A stretch of 29,758 nt of DNA from Gammaproteobacteria bacterium (lineage in GTDB: Bacteria > Pseudomonadota > Gammaproteobacteria > JAABTG01). Where the stretch lies: assembly GCA_030066245.1 (NCBI GenBank), contig JASJBY010000006.1:1-29758 (forward strand), in the 5' to 3' direction. Shown here in pieces: positions 1 to 9,442 of this stretch. Made by a program: the position numbers and the translations under genes. A model generated the notes under the pieces. The model saw nothing but the letters and a program-made list of their open reading frames with translations. It had not been told where the DNA came from and made no database searches. Every line of letters starts with the position of its first letter. Position 1 is the stretch's first letter.

Positions 1-392
1 TGCTCCACGCACCGGGACTCGCGCAGACCGTGGACGACCACCGGGCATTCGCCGAGCTGGAACTGGCTGGTGCTGACGTGCTGACGCAGTTGCTTGAATT
101 ACTTCATGCCAAGCCCCAACTCAGCACCGCAGGGATAGTCGAGCATTTCCGCGAAACCGACTTTGGGATTCATCTGCGGAAACTGGCGGTGGCAGAAGAT
201 CCCATTGCCTTCGGCGGCGACCGCGAGCGGGAGTTTCAAGATGCCATCCGAAAATTGCAGTCTAAAATAAAAGAACAGCGGCTTGGCCAGCTACAGAAGA
301 AGGCCTCGACCGCAAGCCTAAGCGAAGACGAAAAGCGCGAGTTTGCCGGGCTGCTGCGAGACAGCAATACGGCGAAAGGTCAGGAACCCTAG
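1..392 (+). CDS. dnaG: DNA primase DnaG, C-terminal end (partial at window start)
   Basis: Primase makes the RNA primers for DNA replication at the fork. Only about the last 130 residues are present; the reading frame is open from base 3 and ends with TAG at 390-392. The visible part matches the C-terminal helicase-binding domain (the region that contacts DnaB), with the family-typical stretch around HFRETDFGIHLRKLA and the helix-rich ending with KLQSKIKEQRLGQLQ. The catalytic TOPRIM and zinc domains lie outside the window. Its neighbour rpoD starts 79 bases after the stop, the order of the conserved rpsU-dnaG-rpoD operon, which strongly supports the name. Confidence 0.93.
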   Translation, partial: LHAPGLAQTVDDHRAFAELELAGADVLTQLLELLHAKPQLSTAGIVEHFRETDFGIHLRKLAVAEDPIAFGGDREREFQDAIRKLQSKIKEQRLGQLQKKASTASLSEDEKREFAGLLRDSNTAKGQEP

Positions 393-411
393 ACGAAATG
401 GTGAGTCTAGG
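388..411 (+). other. dnaG-rpoD intergenic hairpin
   Basis: A perfect 7-bp inverted repeat, CCTAGAC at 388-394 and GTCTAGG at 405-411, with a 10-base loop. The left arm overlaps the dnaG stop codon. It has no T-run after it, so it is not a standard Rho-independent terminator. In E. coli the dnaG-rpoD junction is an RNA processing and decay site, so a role in separating the two messages is plausible, but that is inference. Confidence 0.45.
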
Positions 412-421
412 TCCCGCGTGA

Positions 422-427
422 TATACT
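422..427 (+). promoter_or_regulatory. possible -10 box upstream of rpoD
   Basis: TATACT (5 of 6 to the sigma70 consensus) lies 45 bases before the rpoD start, immediately after the dnaG-rpoD hairpin. No good -35 box is seen at the usual distance (399-404 reads ATGGTG). It could be a weak internal promoter for rpoD. Confidence 0.3.
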
Positions 428-471
428 TAGAAGTTGCCTCTGGCCTCACCTACCTTAATAAACAAGCGCTT

Positions 472-2289
<1,818 letters not shown>

Positions 2290-2434
2290 GCGCGCGATAG
2301 AGCGCCGCCCGAGGATTGCTGCGCAACGGATCACGACCTTCGCCGCGACACCTGAGGCAGGGCCATCGACAGCACTCACGCTTCCGTCCCAGCAACAAGC
2401 CCAAGCCAAACTCTGTTAAACTACAGCCTTCTTT

Positions 2435-2744
2435 GGGCCTGTAGCTCAGTTGGTTAGAGCAGGGGACTCATCGCGAACGGTGCCTTCATGCCGAAAGGCG
2501 TGAAGTGAACGGGATGAATTCAGGGAAACCTTAGCAGCGCGGCTGATGGCAACCCTGAGCCAAGCCGGGGGTACACTCCTGGAAGGTGCAGAGACTACCT
2601 GAGGACTTGAGTGTCCTTAATGACAGGCGTCGAGCGTCCCGCGCCCTAACAATCCGGTTGAGGGTGATGAGATAGTCCGCTCCCGGCAGAAATGTCGGGA
2701 TGTAGTGAATCCCTTGGTCGTAGGTTCGAGTCCTACCGGGCCCA
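2435..2744 (+). tRNA. tRNA-Ile2 (anticodon CAU), interrupted by a group I intron
   Basis: The exons are 2435-2471 and 2708-2744. Joined, they fold as a full cloverleaf: 7-bp acceptor stem (2435-2441 with 2737-2743), D-arm GCTC/GAGC, anticodon stem GGGGA/TCCCT with loop CTCATAA, 5-base variable loop TGGTC, and T-arm GTAGG/CCTAC with TTCGAGT. The anticodon CAU could mean methionine or the lysidine-modified isoleucine tRNA that reads AUA. The anticodon arm, GGTCG variable region and discriminator A resemble E. coli tRNA-Ile2 more than elongator tRNA-Met, and a tRNA-Ile2 just after rpoD is common in gammaproteobacteria. The final CCA is not encoded (ATCA follows the acceptor stem), so CCA must be added by the nucleotidyltransferase. 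Confidence 0.92.
2472..2707 (+). ncRNA. group I self-splicing intron (IC3-like) in the tRNA anticodon loop
   Basis: This 236-nt intron lies between U36 and A37 of the tRNA. It has the hallmarks of the family: the 5' exon ends in U and the last intron base is G (2707). The guide GGUG near 2479-2482 pairs with exon CAU, with U2471-G2480 as the splice-site wobble, forming P1 with 2472-2473/2478-2479. P2 is a 9-bp stem 2484-2492/2497-2505 capped by GAAA. P7 pairs GACTA 2593-2597 with TAGTC 2673-2677 inside the conserved context CAGAGACTA and GATAGTCC. P9 is 2682-2688/2693-2699, also capped by GAAA. The core strings GAGCCAAGC and GGGAAACCTTAGC match my memory of the Azoarcus tRNA-Ile intron. An extra hairpin AGGAC/GTCCT (2602-2617) sits after the P7 5' strand. 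There is no homing endonuclease gene. Confidence 0.93.
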
Positions 2745-3082
2745 TCAGACTGACAGGCGAACGCTTCCATTGGCGGCGTTCGTTTCCGATGCGGCCGGTA
2801 TCCACCTGCCAGATCCAGCTGCAACAACCCAGCGGCCGCCTCGACTTGCAGCCTGTCGCAGGCAACGAACAGGCGACGCACCACAGATTTTGCGCATCAA
2901 AGCTGCTGCCGCCTGGCACGGGCGGATGGTTCATGAGCCGTGACAAAGGCTACACCGGAGCTGGCGAATGGGCCTGCGGAACCACGGCGAGGCCACCACG
3001 GGGTTTTGGTCGAGAGCGCGTCCGTGGTAGCTTTGATAGCAGCGTGGATTACGCGAGACTGGCAATTCGGGAAAGGACGAAC
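2745..3082. other. intergenic stretch after the tRNA
   Basis: 338 bases between the tRNA and the next gene. Apart from the hairpin at 2758-2787 I see no gene, repeat or clear promoter. The downstream frame stays open through most of it, with an ATG at 2933, but without a ribosome binding site. Confidence 0.4.
2758..2787 (+). terminator. weak terminator-like hairpin after the tRNA
   Basis: CGAACGC (2758-2764) pairs with GCGTTCG (2776-2782) around an 11-base loop, followed by TTTCC. The position 14 bases after the tRNA suits a transcript end, but the T-tract is short. Confidence 0.4.
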
Positions 3083-3637
3083 ATGGCTAAGCCAGATTAC
3101 GCAAAGTGGGACAGGGTAACTGCGTTCAGTCTGCGGGAGGCGGCTTTCCTGCTCTGCGACTTGGAGCCATTCGGCCCGACTGAGAACCACCCCGTGCCCC
3201 CAGAGGTACAGGCGATGATGCGGCAGCTGACTCAAGGACTAGCGCCGGATCGAGATACCGGCGAGCGGGAATACTATGAGCGCTTCATGCATCGCCAACC
3301 TGCCGAGAGGCACGTGCCGGGAGAGCAGTACTACCTCAGGGAGACCCTCAAGCGGTGGACGACTGAGGAGAAGCTCTGGGCACCGTTTCTGATGCCCGAG
3401 CAACGTGAAGGTAGTGGCGGCAACCAGTGGCCGTTCAACTATGATACGCGCCTGCTGAAGGCCGTTCGACAGGTCATCCGTGAGCATTGGGAGGGCGCCG
3501 CCCCCCAGGATGCGCCCACCCGCGAACGGGTAGTCAAGAGGCTGATGGAAAGCGGCTTGTCCCGGGCCGAAGCCGAGGCCGTCGACCTGGTAACCCGGCA
3601 CGAGAGCAGGCGCAAGGTGTCTTCCCGAACCGCTTGA
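3083..3637 (+). CDS. hypothetical protein (184 aa)
   Basis: I do not recognise this family. The start ATG at 3083 is chosen because GGAAAGGA sits about 7 bases upstream, a good Shine-Dalgarno site; an in-frame ATG at 2933 lacks one. The protein is soluble, charged and mostly helical, without signal peptide or membrane segment. It starts MAKPDYAKWDRVTAFSLREA, then FLLCDLEPFG, and has a Trp-rich middle (LKRWTTEEKLWAPFLMPEQ). The last 60 residues (VIREHWEG, RERVVKRLMESGLSRAEAEA) look like a small helix-turn-helix-like helical tail. It follows a tRNA gene, a place where accessory genes often insert, but no integrase is visible. The next gene starts 47 bases later on the same strand. Confidence 0.65.
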   Translation: MAKPDYAKWDRVTAFSLREAAFLLCDLEPFGPTENHPVPPEVQAMMRQLTQGLAPDRDTGEREYYERFMHRQPAERHVPGEQYYLRETLKRWTTEEKLWAPFLMPEQREGSGGNQWPFNYDTRLLKAVRQVIREHWEGAAPQDAPTRERVVKRLMESGLSRAEAEAVDLVTRHESRRKVSSRTA

Positions 3638-3684
3638 GGCCCCGCCACTGGCGCCGCGGGCATCTTCCGCGCATTAGTTCCACC

Positions 3685-4542
3685 ATGGGCATCACCGCAC
3701 AGGCAACTGTTCGCGTACAACTGCTGCGCGCCGCCCTGTGTTGGAGCGCCTTCTTGATCCCGACCGCTGACACGGCCGCTCAACAGTCTTCGAGCCGCTA
3801 CGAGTTCAAGGTGGAGCAGGCCCAGCACCGTCTGGTCAGGCTCGGCTACAGACTCGGCACCATCGACGGCAGGCTGGGCAAACAAACCGTGGAAGCCCTG
3901 CGCACGTTCCAGCGCGACCAGGAGCTGTCTGTCACCGGCCGCCCCAGCCGCGAGACCTTGCGGGCGCTCGAGGGCGCTGCTCCCGGACCGATAGACCAGA
4001 CCAGGCTGACCAATCAGGGGCTGGTCGGATACCTCAACCGAAGGAGTGGAAAATGCCGCCAGGACAACCCGGCGGCCATTCTCGCCAACACGATGGCCCG
4101 AGGCGTTCGCCTCGACCTGCGCGACGACAAGCTGACCGTGAAGACCAGTTATGAGGTGACACCGTACCAGGAAGCCGCGGAAGCGCTGCGCGCAGTGAAG
4201 CACGCAAAGCGATACGTCATCACCGCAGGCACGGTGGACATGGACAGCATTATCATCGATCCGGTCGACCACCGACCCGCCTCGCCCTGCTATCGATTGC
4301 GCTTGTCCTGCCTGCAGGGCGAAAGCTGTATCACGGAGGGATATGCGAACCAGCGGGAGTCGATCTCCGTCATATTCGCAAGGGCCTCACCGGACCGGGA
4401 GCAGCTGCTGGGCACCTGGCGCCGCCTGCTTTCGCGTCTGGGAGCCGGCAAGCCCCCGGAGCCCGCAGAGCAGGCTGAGCAGCCGCCTGGCGAAGAAGCA
4501 ACGGCCAACCGTCCGACCGCTGCGACAACGCCGCCCGACTGA
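3685..4542 (+). CDS. exported peptidoglycan-binding-domain protein (285 aa)
   Basis: Likely an envelope protein anchored to or sensing the cell wall. The N-terminus from ATG 3685 (MGITAQATVRVQLLRAALCW) looks like a signal peptide, with likely cleavage near residues 29-33 (ADTAAQQ). Residues about 43-92 form a classic peptidoglycan-binding type 1 repeat: AQHRLVRLGYRLGTIDGRLG, then TVEALRTFQRDQELSVTGRP. The middle (about 100-240) is an uncharacterised domain with four cysteines, including CYRLRLSC and GESC, suggesting disulphides in the periplasm. The C-terminal 40 residues are Pro/Ala/Glu-rich and disordered. No catalytic domain is recognisable. No good Shine-Dalgarno site precedes the start; the signal peptide decides it. 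It runs convergent with the histidine kinase gene, with 104 bases between stops. Confidence 0.75.
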   Translation: MGITAQATVRVQLLRAALCWSAFLIPTADTAAQQSSSRYEFKVEQAQHRLVRLGYRLGTIDGRLGKQTVEALRTFQRDQELSVTGRPSRETLRALEGAAPGPIDQTRLTNQGLVGYLNRRSGKCRQDNPAAILANTMARGVRLDLRDDKLTVKTSYEVTPYQEAAEALRAVKHAKRYVITAGTVDMDSIIIDPVDHRPASPCYRLRLSCLQGESCITEGYANQRESISVIFARASPDREQLLGTWRRLLSRLGAGKPPEPAEQAEQPPGEEATANRPTAATTPPD

Positions 4543-4646
4543 GCCGCCGCCGAAGGCAACAGCGACTGGGCCGTCGAGTTCCAGCGTTTCGACCGAGGTG
4601 GGCGCGTGGTATACAGCTCCGAATGCAGGGCGGCTGAGGCCGATTG

Positions 4647-7600
4647 TCAACCCGCCTTCCGCTCCAGCTCCGACGCCAACCTGGCGAGGCCTTCCAGATC
4701 GAAGTCCTCCGCCATGCGCGCGAAGCTTCCCCGGAAAGAGAAACCCGTGGGAAGCTCGCCAAGGGCCGCTTTCACATCCATGATGTCGCCCACTTCCGCG
4801 CCCTCGCGTATACGCTGCGCCAGCTTAACCAGGTGATCCCTGGCCAGCTCAGGTTCTACACCCATCTCCACCGGCGCGGCCTCCGCTTGTTCAGGTTCCG
4901 CAGCCTCAAGCGAGCGCACTGCGGCAATCGCCGCCTTCAGCTCGCCACTGAGCCTGGCGAGGCCCGGAGCCAGTTCGCCGGTATCCTGATTCTCGCTCTC
5001 GAGCACAAGACCGAGGGCTTGTTCCAGCTCAGCGGCCGACTCGAAGAGTGCCGTCGCCGAGAGGTTGCCCGCCAGGCCCTTGAGATTATGAGCTGCAGCC
5101 CGGGCCGCAACGAGCTCGCCGGCGTCCACCAGCGCCTGCAATTCATCGTCGGCAGCCGCGTGGCTGCTCGCCAGATCAGCAAGCAGCTTGCGGTAGAGCG
5201 TCCGGTTGCCGCGCAGTCGGTCCAGCGCATCCGCCACATCATAACCAGGAAGCTCATCGAGGCCGTCGGGCTGATTGTGCGCCGTCGCCGCTCGCGCAGA
5301 CGCGGCCTGGCTGCCTGCGTGCTTTCTGCCCGCCAGCCATTTGCCGAGCACCTCGAAGAGCTCCGCCGGGTCGACCGGCTTGGCGACATAGTCATTCATC
5401 CCTGCGGCAAGGCACTTTTCCCGGTCACCGGTCATCGCATGAGCGGTCATGGCGATGATAGGAAGCTGGTCGAGGCGTTTGTCCTCCCGGATCCGCTGCG
5501 TGGCCTGGACACCATCCATCGCAGGCATCTGCACATCCATCAGTACTGCCTCGTAACGACGTCTGCAAACCATCTCCACCGCCTCGGCGCCATTGTTGGC
5601 AATATCGACCTCGATACCTTCCGCGGAGAGCAGGCCGACTGCCACCTCCTGGTTGATGACATTGTCCTCGGCCAGAAGCAGCACGACGTCGGCCAAGCCT
5701 GTCACCCGTGGACCGCCCCCCGAGGCCGGTCGCGCGACCGCCTCTGGCGTCCCGCCGAGAACCTCCATCAGGATGTTGAAGAGCGCCGACTGCTGCACCG
5801 GCTTGGTCAGAAACCCGTCTATGCCAATCCGCTCCCCCAGCTGCCTCTCGTGCTCCCGACCATAGGTCGTAATCAGCACGATGGGCACCGTTCCGAACTC
5901 GTTGTCCGCGCGGATCCGTCGTGCCGCGGCAATGCCATCCAGACCAGGCATGTTGCCGTCCATGAGTACCAGGGCGTAGGGTTCGCCTCTCGCCCCGGCA
6001 TCGGCAAGCATCCCGACGGCCGACTCACCATCGGGGGAGTCATACACCTGGAGACCGAACGAGCACAGCATGTCCACGATCACTTGCCGGCTCAGATCGT
6101 TGTCATCCACGACCAGCGCCCTGAGGCCCCGTAGGTCGGCGCCGAGGTGATGGCCGGCAACCTCCGCAGCCTCGCGGCGGCCGAAGGGGAGCTCGAACCA
6201 GAAGGTGGATCCTTTGCCCACATCGCTGTCCGCCCCCACGGCACCGCCCATCAGGTGCGCCAACTGGCGGGTGATGGCGAGACCCAGCCCGGTGCCCCCG
6301 TACCGGCGGGTGGTAGAGCCGTCGGCCTGGGTGAAGGAATCGAACAGCGTGTGCAGCTTCGCCTTGCGAATGCCGATGCCCGTATCGCGCACCTCGAAGC
6401 GCAGGCGCACGGCGCTCTCCTCCTCTGCCTGCAGCAGCACGTGCACGAATATCTCGCCATGCTCCGTGAACTTGAAGCCATTGCTCACCAGGTTGACGAG
6501 CATCTGCCGCAAGCGCAGAGGGTCGCCTTCAAGCGCGTTGGGAACGTCATGCTCCCGGGCAACGACGAACTCGATGTCTCTCTCGGTGGCCCGCCCTGCG
6601 AACAGGTCCACCAGCTCGTCGAGCACGTCCTGAAGACGGAAATCGATTGTCTCGATGTCCAGCTTTCCGGCTTCGATCTTGGAGAAGTCCAGGATGTCGT
6701 TGATCAGGTTGAGCAGGGCGCTGGATGAGACTTGGATCTTGTCCAGATAATCCCGCTGCTGGGGACTGAGCTCGGTCCGCATAGCCAAGTTGGTAAAGCC
6801 GATGACCCCGTTCAGCGGCGTGCGGATTTCGTGACTCATGTTGGCCAGAAAATCGGATTTCGCTTTGGCGGCCTCCTCCGCCGCGCGCTTCGCCTGCACC
6901 AGCACCTGCTGCACGCGCTGGGTTTCCGTCATGTCGGTGATCATGGCGAAGGAGCCTATCTTGCGGCCGCCGTTGTCCCACAGCGGGGTGGCATGGAACA
7001 GGCACGGGATCTGGCTGCCGTCGGGGCGGGTGAGAGAAATCTCGTATGAGGACGGCTCCCCGCGCTCGCGGATACGGAGCTGCGCCTCCAGAATTGCCGC
7101 GTTGGCCGGGTCGAGGAAATCATGGATGCGGCGGCCGATGACCGACTCTGCCGGCCGGTCGAGAATTGCAGCCATCGCCGGATTCACCTCCTGCACCACG
7201 GCTTGGTTGTCGACCTGCCAGAAGCCCTCGTTAGCAGTGGTCAGAATCGTCTTCAAGCGTTCGCGGTGTTCGTGCAGCGCCTGGTTGGCCCGTTTCAGCT
7301 CGGTCACGTCACGGAAGACCACGACAGCGCCGATGACACGCCCGCCCTTGCGCATCGGGACGCTGGTGTAATCAACGTCGAAGCTCGTGCCATCCTTGCG
7401 CCACAGCACTTCGTCGTCGACCTGCATGGACGCCCCTTCGTGGTAAGCCAGGTGCATGGGGCAGTTCTCCGCCGGATAGGGGCTCCCGTCGGCGCGCGAA
7501 TGGTGGACCAGCTGGTGCATGGACTGGCCGAGGAGCTCGGCGGCGGAATAACCCAGCATTTCGGCTGCTGCCGGGTTCACGAAGGTCAGCCGGCCCGATG

Positions 7601-9254
7601 CATCGACGCCGAAAATTCCCTCGCCCGCGGAATCCAGCAATAGTCGACTGCGTTCCTCCGCCTCCGCAAGCCGCTCCACCGCCTCCTTACGCTCGGTAAT
7701 GTCCATCAACGCCCCGTCCAGGCGCTTGGGCTGACCGGGCTCAACCGGGACCAGCTGCCCGCGCTCGTTCACCCAGCGCACCACGCCGTCTTCTCGGACT
7801 ATGCGGTAGGCGAGGTCGTAGGGCTGCACCCTCTGGACGGCGCGAGCCAGGGTGTCCCTCACGCGCGCCGCGTCCTGCGGGTGGACAATGCTGCCCAGGG
7901 AGCGTACCCGGTTCCCGACGAAATCCGAGGCGGGATAGCCTGAGATCTCCTCGATTCGGTCGCTGATATAGTCCACCGTCCATTCCTCGTGGAGGGCGTA
8001 ACGGTAGATCACGCCGGGGACGTTGTTCACCATGGTGCGTATGCGGGTCTCGCGGTCGCGCAGTTGCGCGGTGCGCGCCTCCACCCGCCGCTCCAGCTCC
8101 TCGGCCTGCTCTTTGAGGGCCTGCTCACGCGCGCCGAGCTGCTTGGTCATGTCGCAGAAGCTCTTCGCCAGGCGTCCGACTTCGTCACTGCTTTCAACAT
8201 TGACGCGAACCGACAGATTGCCCGCAGCGACTTCCCGCGCAGCCCGGTCCAGTCTGACGATGGGCTGGGCGAGCCATCCCGCCACCAACCACACGCCCGC
8301 GATGATCAGCAGCAGCGAGCCGGCGATTGCGACCACGGCGTACCAAGCCTGCTGTCTGGCAAAGGCCATGGCCTCGGCTTCGCTGATCCGTGCGCCGAGG
8401 CTCCACCCGCTTGCAGGGATGGGCGCGTAGAAGACCCGCTGCGGCTCATCCGACTCCCATCCTGCGAGCCGCATGTTGCCCTGCCGGCCCGCCATCATCC
8501 GCTGCCCCAGCTGCGAGAGGTCGTCGCGGCCGAGTTCGCGGCCATAGTCCAGGATCGACCTTCCGATGAGCCCGGACTGGTGGTGGAAAACGAAACGGCC
8601 GCTCTCCGACACGATGGCGAAGTCACGCTCGTCGATCTCTCGGATATCTAGCCGCTCCTTCAGTGCCGCCAGTGGAATGTCCACCGTGGCCACGGCAACG
8701 AACTCACCGTCCCGATAGACGGGCACGGAGTAGGTGCTCATCAGGATGTTTCCGGCACCTTCGTCGAGGTAGGGCTCGGTCCAAAGGGATGTGCCCGTGC
8801 CCCTCGGTGCATTCCACCACTCCCATTCGGGTTGCGTGTAGTCGTAGCCGGTGGTGGCGATGTCCATGGACTTGAGGCCCGAGGATGACCGATGCACGTA
8901 GGGCGCGAACAGGGCCTTGCCCGGGTAGCGTCCCGGCTCGAAGGCCAGGGCCGCCCCGTAAACCAGCGGGTTTCCGGCAACGTTTCGCTCCAGCAACGCG
9001 GTGATCTGCTGTGGCGAGAGCTCCGAGCCACTTTCCAGCAGATTGGCCGTGGTCAGGGCGATCTGGGCAACCTGTTGCAGGAGAGCGTCGAAACGGCTGG
9101 CGTAATGGGAGACCAGCTCCGACATCTGAACATCCACCCGGGACCTGGCGTTCTCGTGGATCTGCCAGATGGCATACCCAAGAATCAGCGCATAGATGAG
9201 AAAGATCGGAACCGCGACGAACAACAGGATTTTATGGCGAATGGAGAGCTGCAT
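4647..9254 (-). CDS. membrane hybrid sensor histidine kinase (1535 aa) with Cache, HAMP, 3 PAS, 2 receivers and HPt
   Basis: A complete phosphorelay in one chain, of BarA/hybrid type. Start chosen at ATG 9254 (MQLSIRHKILLFVAVP), because the frame upstream to 9389 encodes no membrane or domain sequence. Order: TM1 about 8-30; periplasmic Cache-type sensor about 40-295 (aromatic-rich YTQPEWEWWNAPRGTGTSLW); TM2 about 303-325; HAMP about 328-380; PAS1 about 410-530, PAS2 about 540-660, PAS3 about 665-790; HisKA with phospho-His 808 in MSHEIRTPLNG; HATPase with NLVSNGFKFT near 921, DTGIGI near 957 and GGTGLGL near 988; receiver 1 with Asp1099 (LMDGNMPG); receiver 2 with Asp1240 (LMDVQMPAMDG); HPt with His1389 (AHNLKGLAGNL); then a 95-residue helical tail. 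All phosphotransfer residues are present. No partner response regulator is adjacent; the output must be encoded elsewhere. The signal is unknown; Cache domains usually bind small ligands. Confidence 0.95.
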   Translation of the reverse strand: MQLSIRHKILLFVAVPIFLIYALILGYAIWQIHENARSRVDVQMSELVSHYASRFDALLQQVAQIALTTANLLESGSELSPQQITALLERNVAGNPLVYGAALAFEPGRYPGKALFAPYVHRSSSGLKSMDIATTGYDYTQPEWEWWNAPRGTGTSLWTEPYLDEGAGNILMSTYSVPVYRDGEFVAVATVDIPLAALKERLDIREIDERDFAIVSESGRFVFHHQSGLIGRSILDYGRELGRDDLSQLGQRMMAGRQGNMRLAGWESDEPQRVFYAPIPASGWSLGARISEAEAMAFARQQAWYAVVAIAGSLLLIIAGVWLVAGWLAQPIVRLDRAAREVAAGNLSVRVNVESSDEVGRLAKSFCDMTKQLGAREQALKEQAEELERRVEARTAQLRDRETRIRTMVNNVPGVIYRYALHEEWTVDYISDRIEEISGYPASDFVGNRVRSLGSIVHPQDAARVRDTLARAVQRVQPYDLAYRIVREDGVVRWVNERGQLVPVEPGQPKRLDGALMDITERKEAVERLAEAEERSRLLLDSAGEGIFGVDASGRLTFVNPAAAEMLGYSAAELLGQSMHQLVHHSRADGSPYPAENCPMHLAYHEGASMQVDDEVLWRKDGTSFDVDYTSVPMRKGGRVIGAVVVFRDVTELKRANQALHEHRERLKTILTTANEGFWQVDNQAVVQEVNPAMAAILDRPAESVIGRRIHDFLDPANAAILEAQLRIRERGEPSSYEISLTRPDGSQIPCLFHATPLWDNGGRKIGSFAMITDMTETQRVQQVLVQAKRAAEEAAKAKSDFLANMSHEIRTPLNGVIGFTNLAMRTELSPQQRDYLDKIQVSSSALLNLINDILDFSKIEAGKLDIETIDFRLQDVLDELVDLFAGRATERDIEFVVAREHDVPNALEGDPLRLRQMLVNLVSNGFKFTEHGEIFVHVLLQAEEESAVRLRFEVRDTGIGIRKAKLHTLFDSFTQADGSTTRRYGGTGLGLAITRQLAHLMGGAVGADSDVGKGSTFWFELPFGRREAAEVAGHHLGADLRGLRALVVDDNDLSRQVIVDMLCSFGLQVYDSPDGESAVGMLADAGARGEPYALVLMDGNMPGLDGIAAARRIRADNEFGTVPIVLITTYGREHERQLGERIGIDGFLTKPVQQSALFNILMEVLGGTPEAVARPASGGGPRVTGLADVVLLLAEDNVINQEVAVGLLSAEGIEVDIANNGAEAVEMVCRRRYEAVLMDVQMPAMDGVQATQRIREDKRLDQLPIIAMTAHAMTGDREKCLAAGMNDYVAKPVDPAELFEVLGKWLAGRKHAGSQAASARAATAHNQPDGLDELPGYDVADALDRLRGNRTLYRKLLADLASSHAAADDELQALVDAGELVAARAAAHNLKGLAGNLSATALFESAAELEQALGLVLESENQDTGELAPGLARLSGELKAAIAAVRSLEAAEPEQAEAAPVEMGVEPELARDHLVKLAQRIREGAEVGDIMDVKAALGELPTGFSFRGSFARMAEDFDLEGLARLASELERKAG

Positions 9255-9442
9255 CGCAGGACGGATCTCTTTGCCGATCGACGAACGTCGGAGGGGTATA
9301 CCGCGTGCCTTCCTGAAACACAAGACCGGCGTTGCCGGCCTCTTTCCAGGCAGCTCGTGTCGGCGATAAACTTTACGGTTATAACGCATGTTATCGGGAC
9401 CTCGTACGCTGGCTGAAGCCGGGCAGAAGGGGAGGGCTGAGC
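9255..9442. promoter_or_regulatory. divergent intergenic region between the kinase and GT8-like genes
   Basis: 188 bases must hold both start signals. A short GC hairpin CCGGC-gtt-GCCGG lies at 9326-9338. I see no convincing -35/-10 pair on either strand. Confidence 0.35.

Noticed and set aside
2472..2707. CRISPR, toxin-antitoxin, integrase or homing endonuclease signals near the tRNA
   Set aside because: I looked for spaced repeats, small paired genes and endonuclease or integrase motifs and saw none; the intron is too short to encode an endonuclease.
2531..2946. Minus-strand frames across the tRNA and intron
   Set aside because: They contain translations typical of tRNA sequence read backwards (such as GPVGLEPTTKG), so they are artefacts.
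3439..4272. Minus-strand open frame of 277 codons
   Set aside because: It overlaps the hypothetical and peptidoglycan-binding genes, whose signal peptide and domain motifs are convincing; the antisense product shows no family features.
4644..6134. Long plus-strand open frame (496 codons) opposite the kinase gene
   Set aside because: It is fully antisense to receiver, HPt and kinase domains with clear conserved motifs on the other strand; such shadows are common in GC-rich coding DNA.
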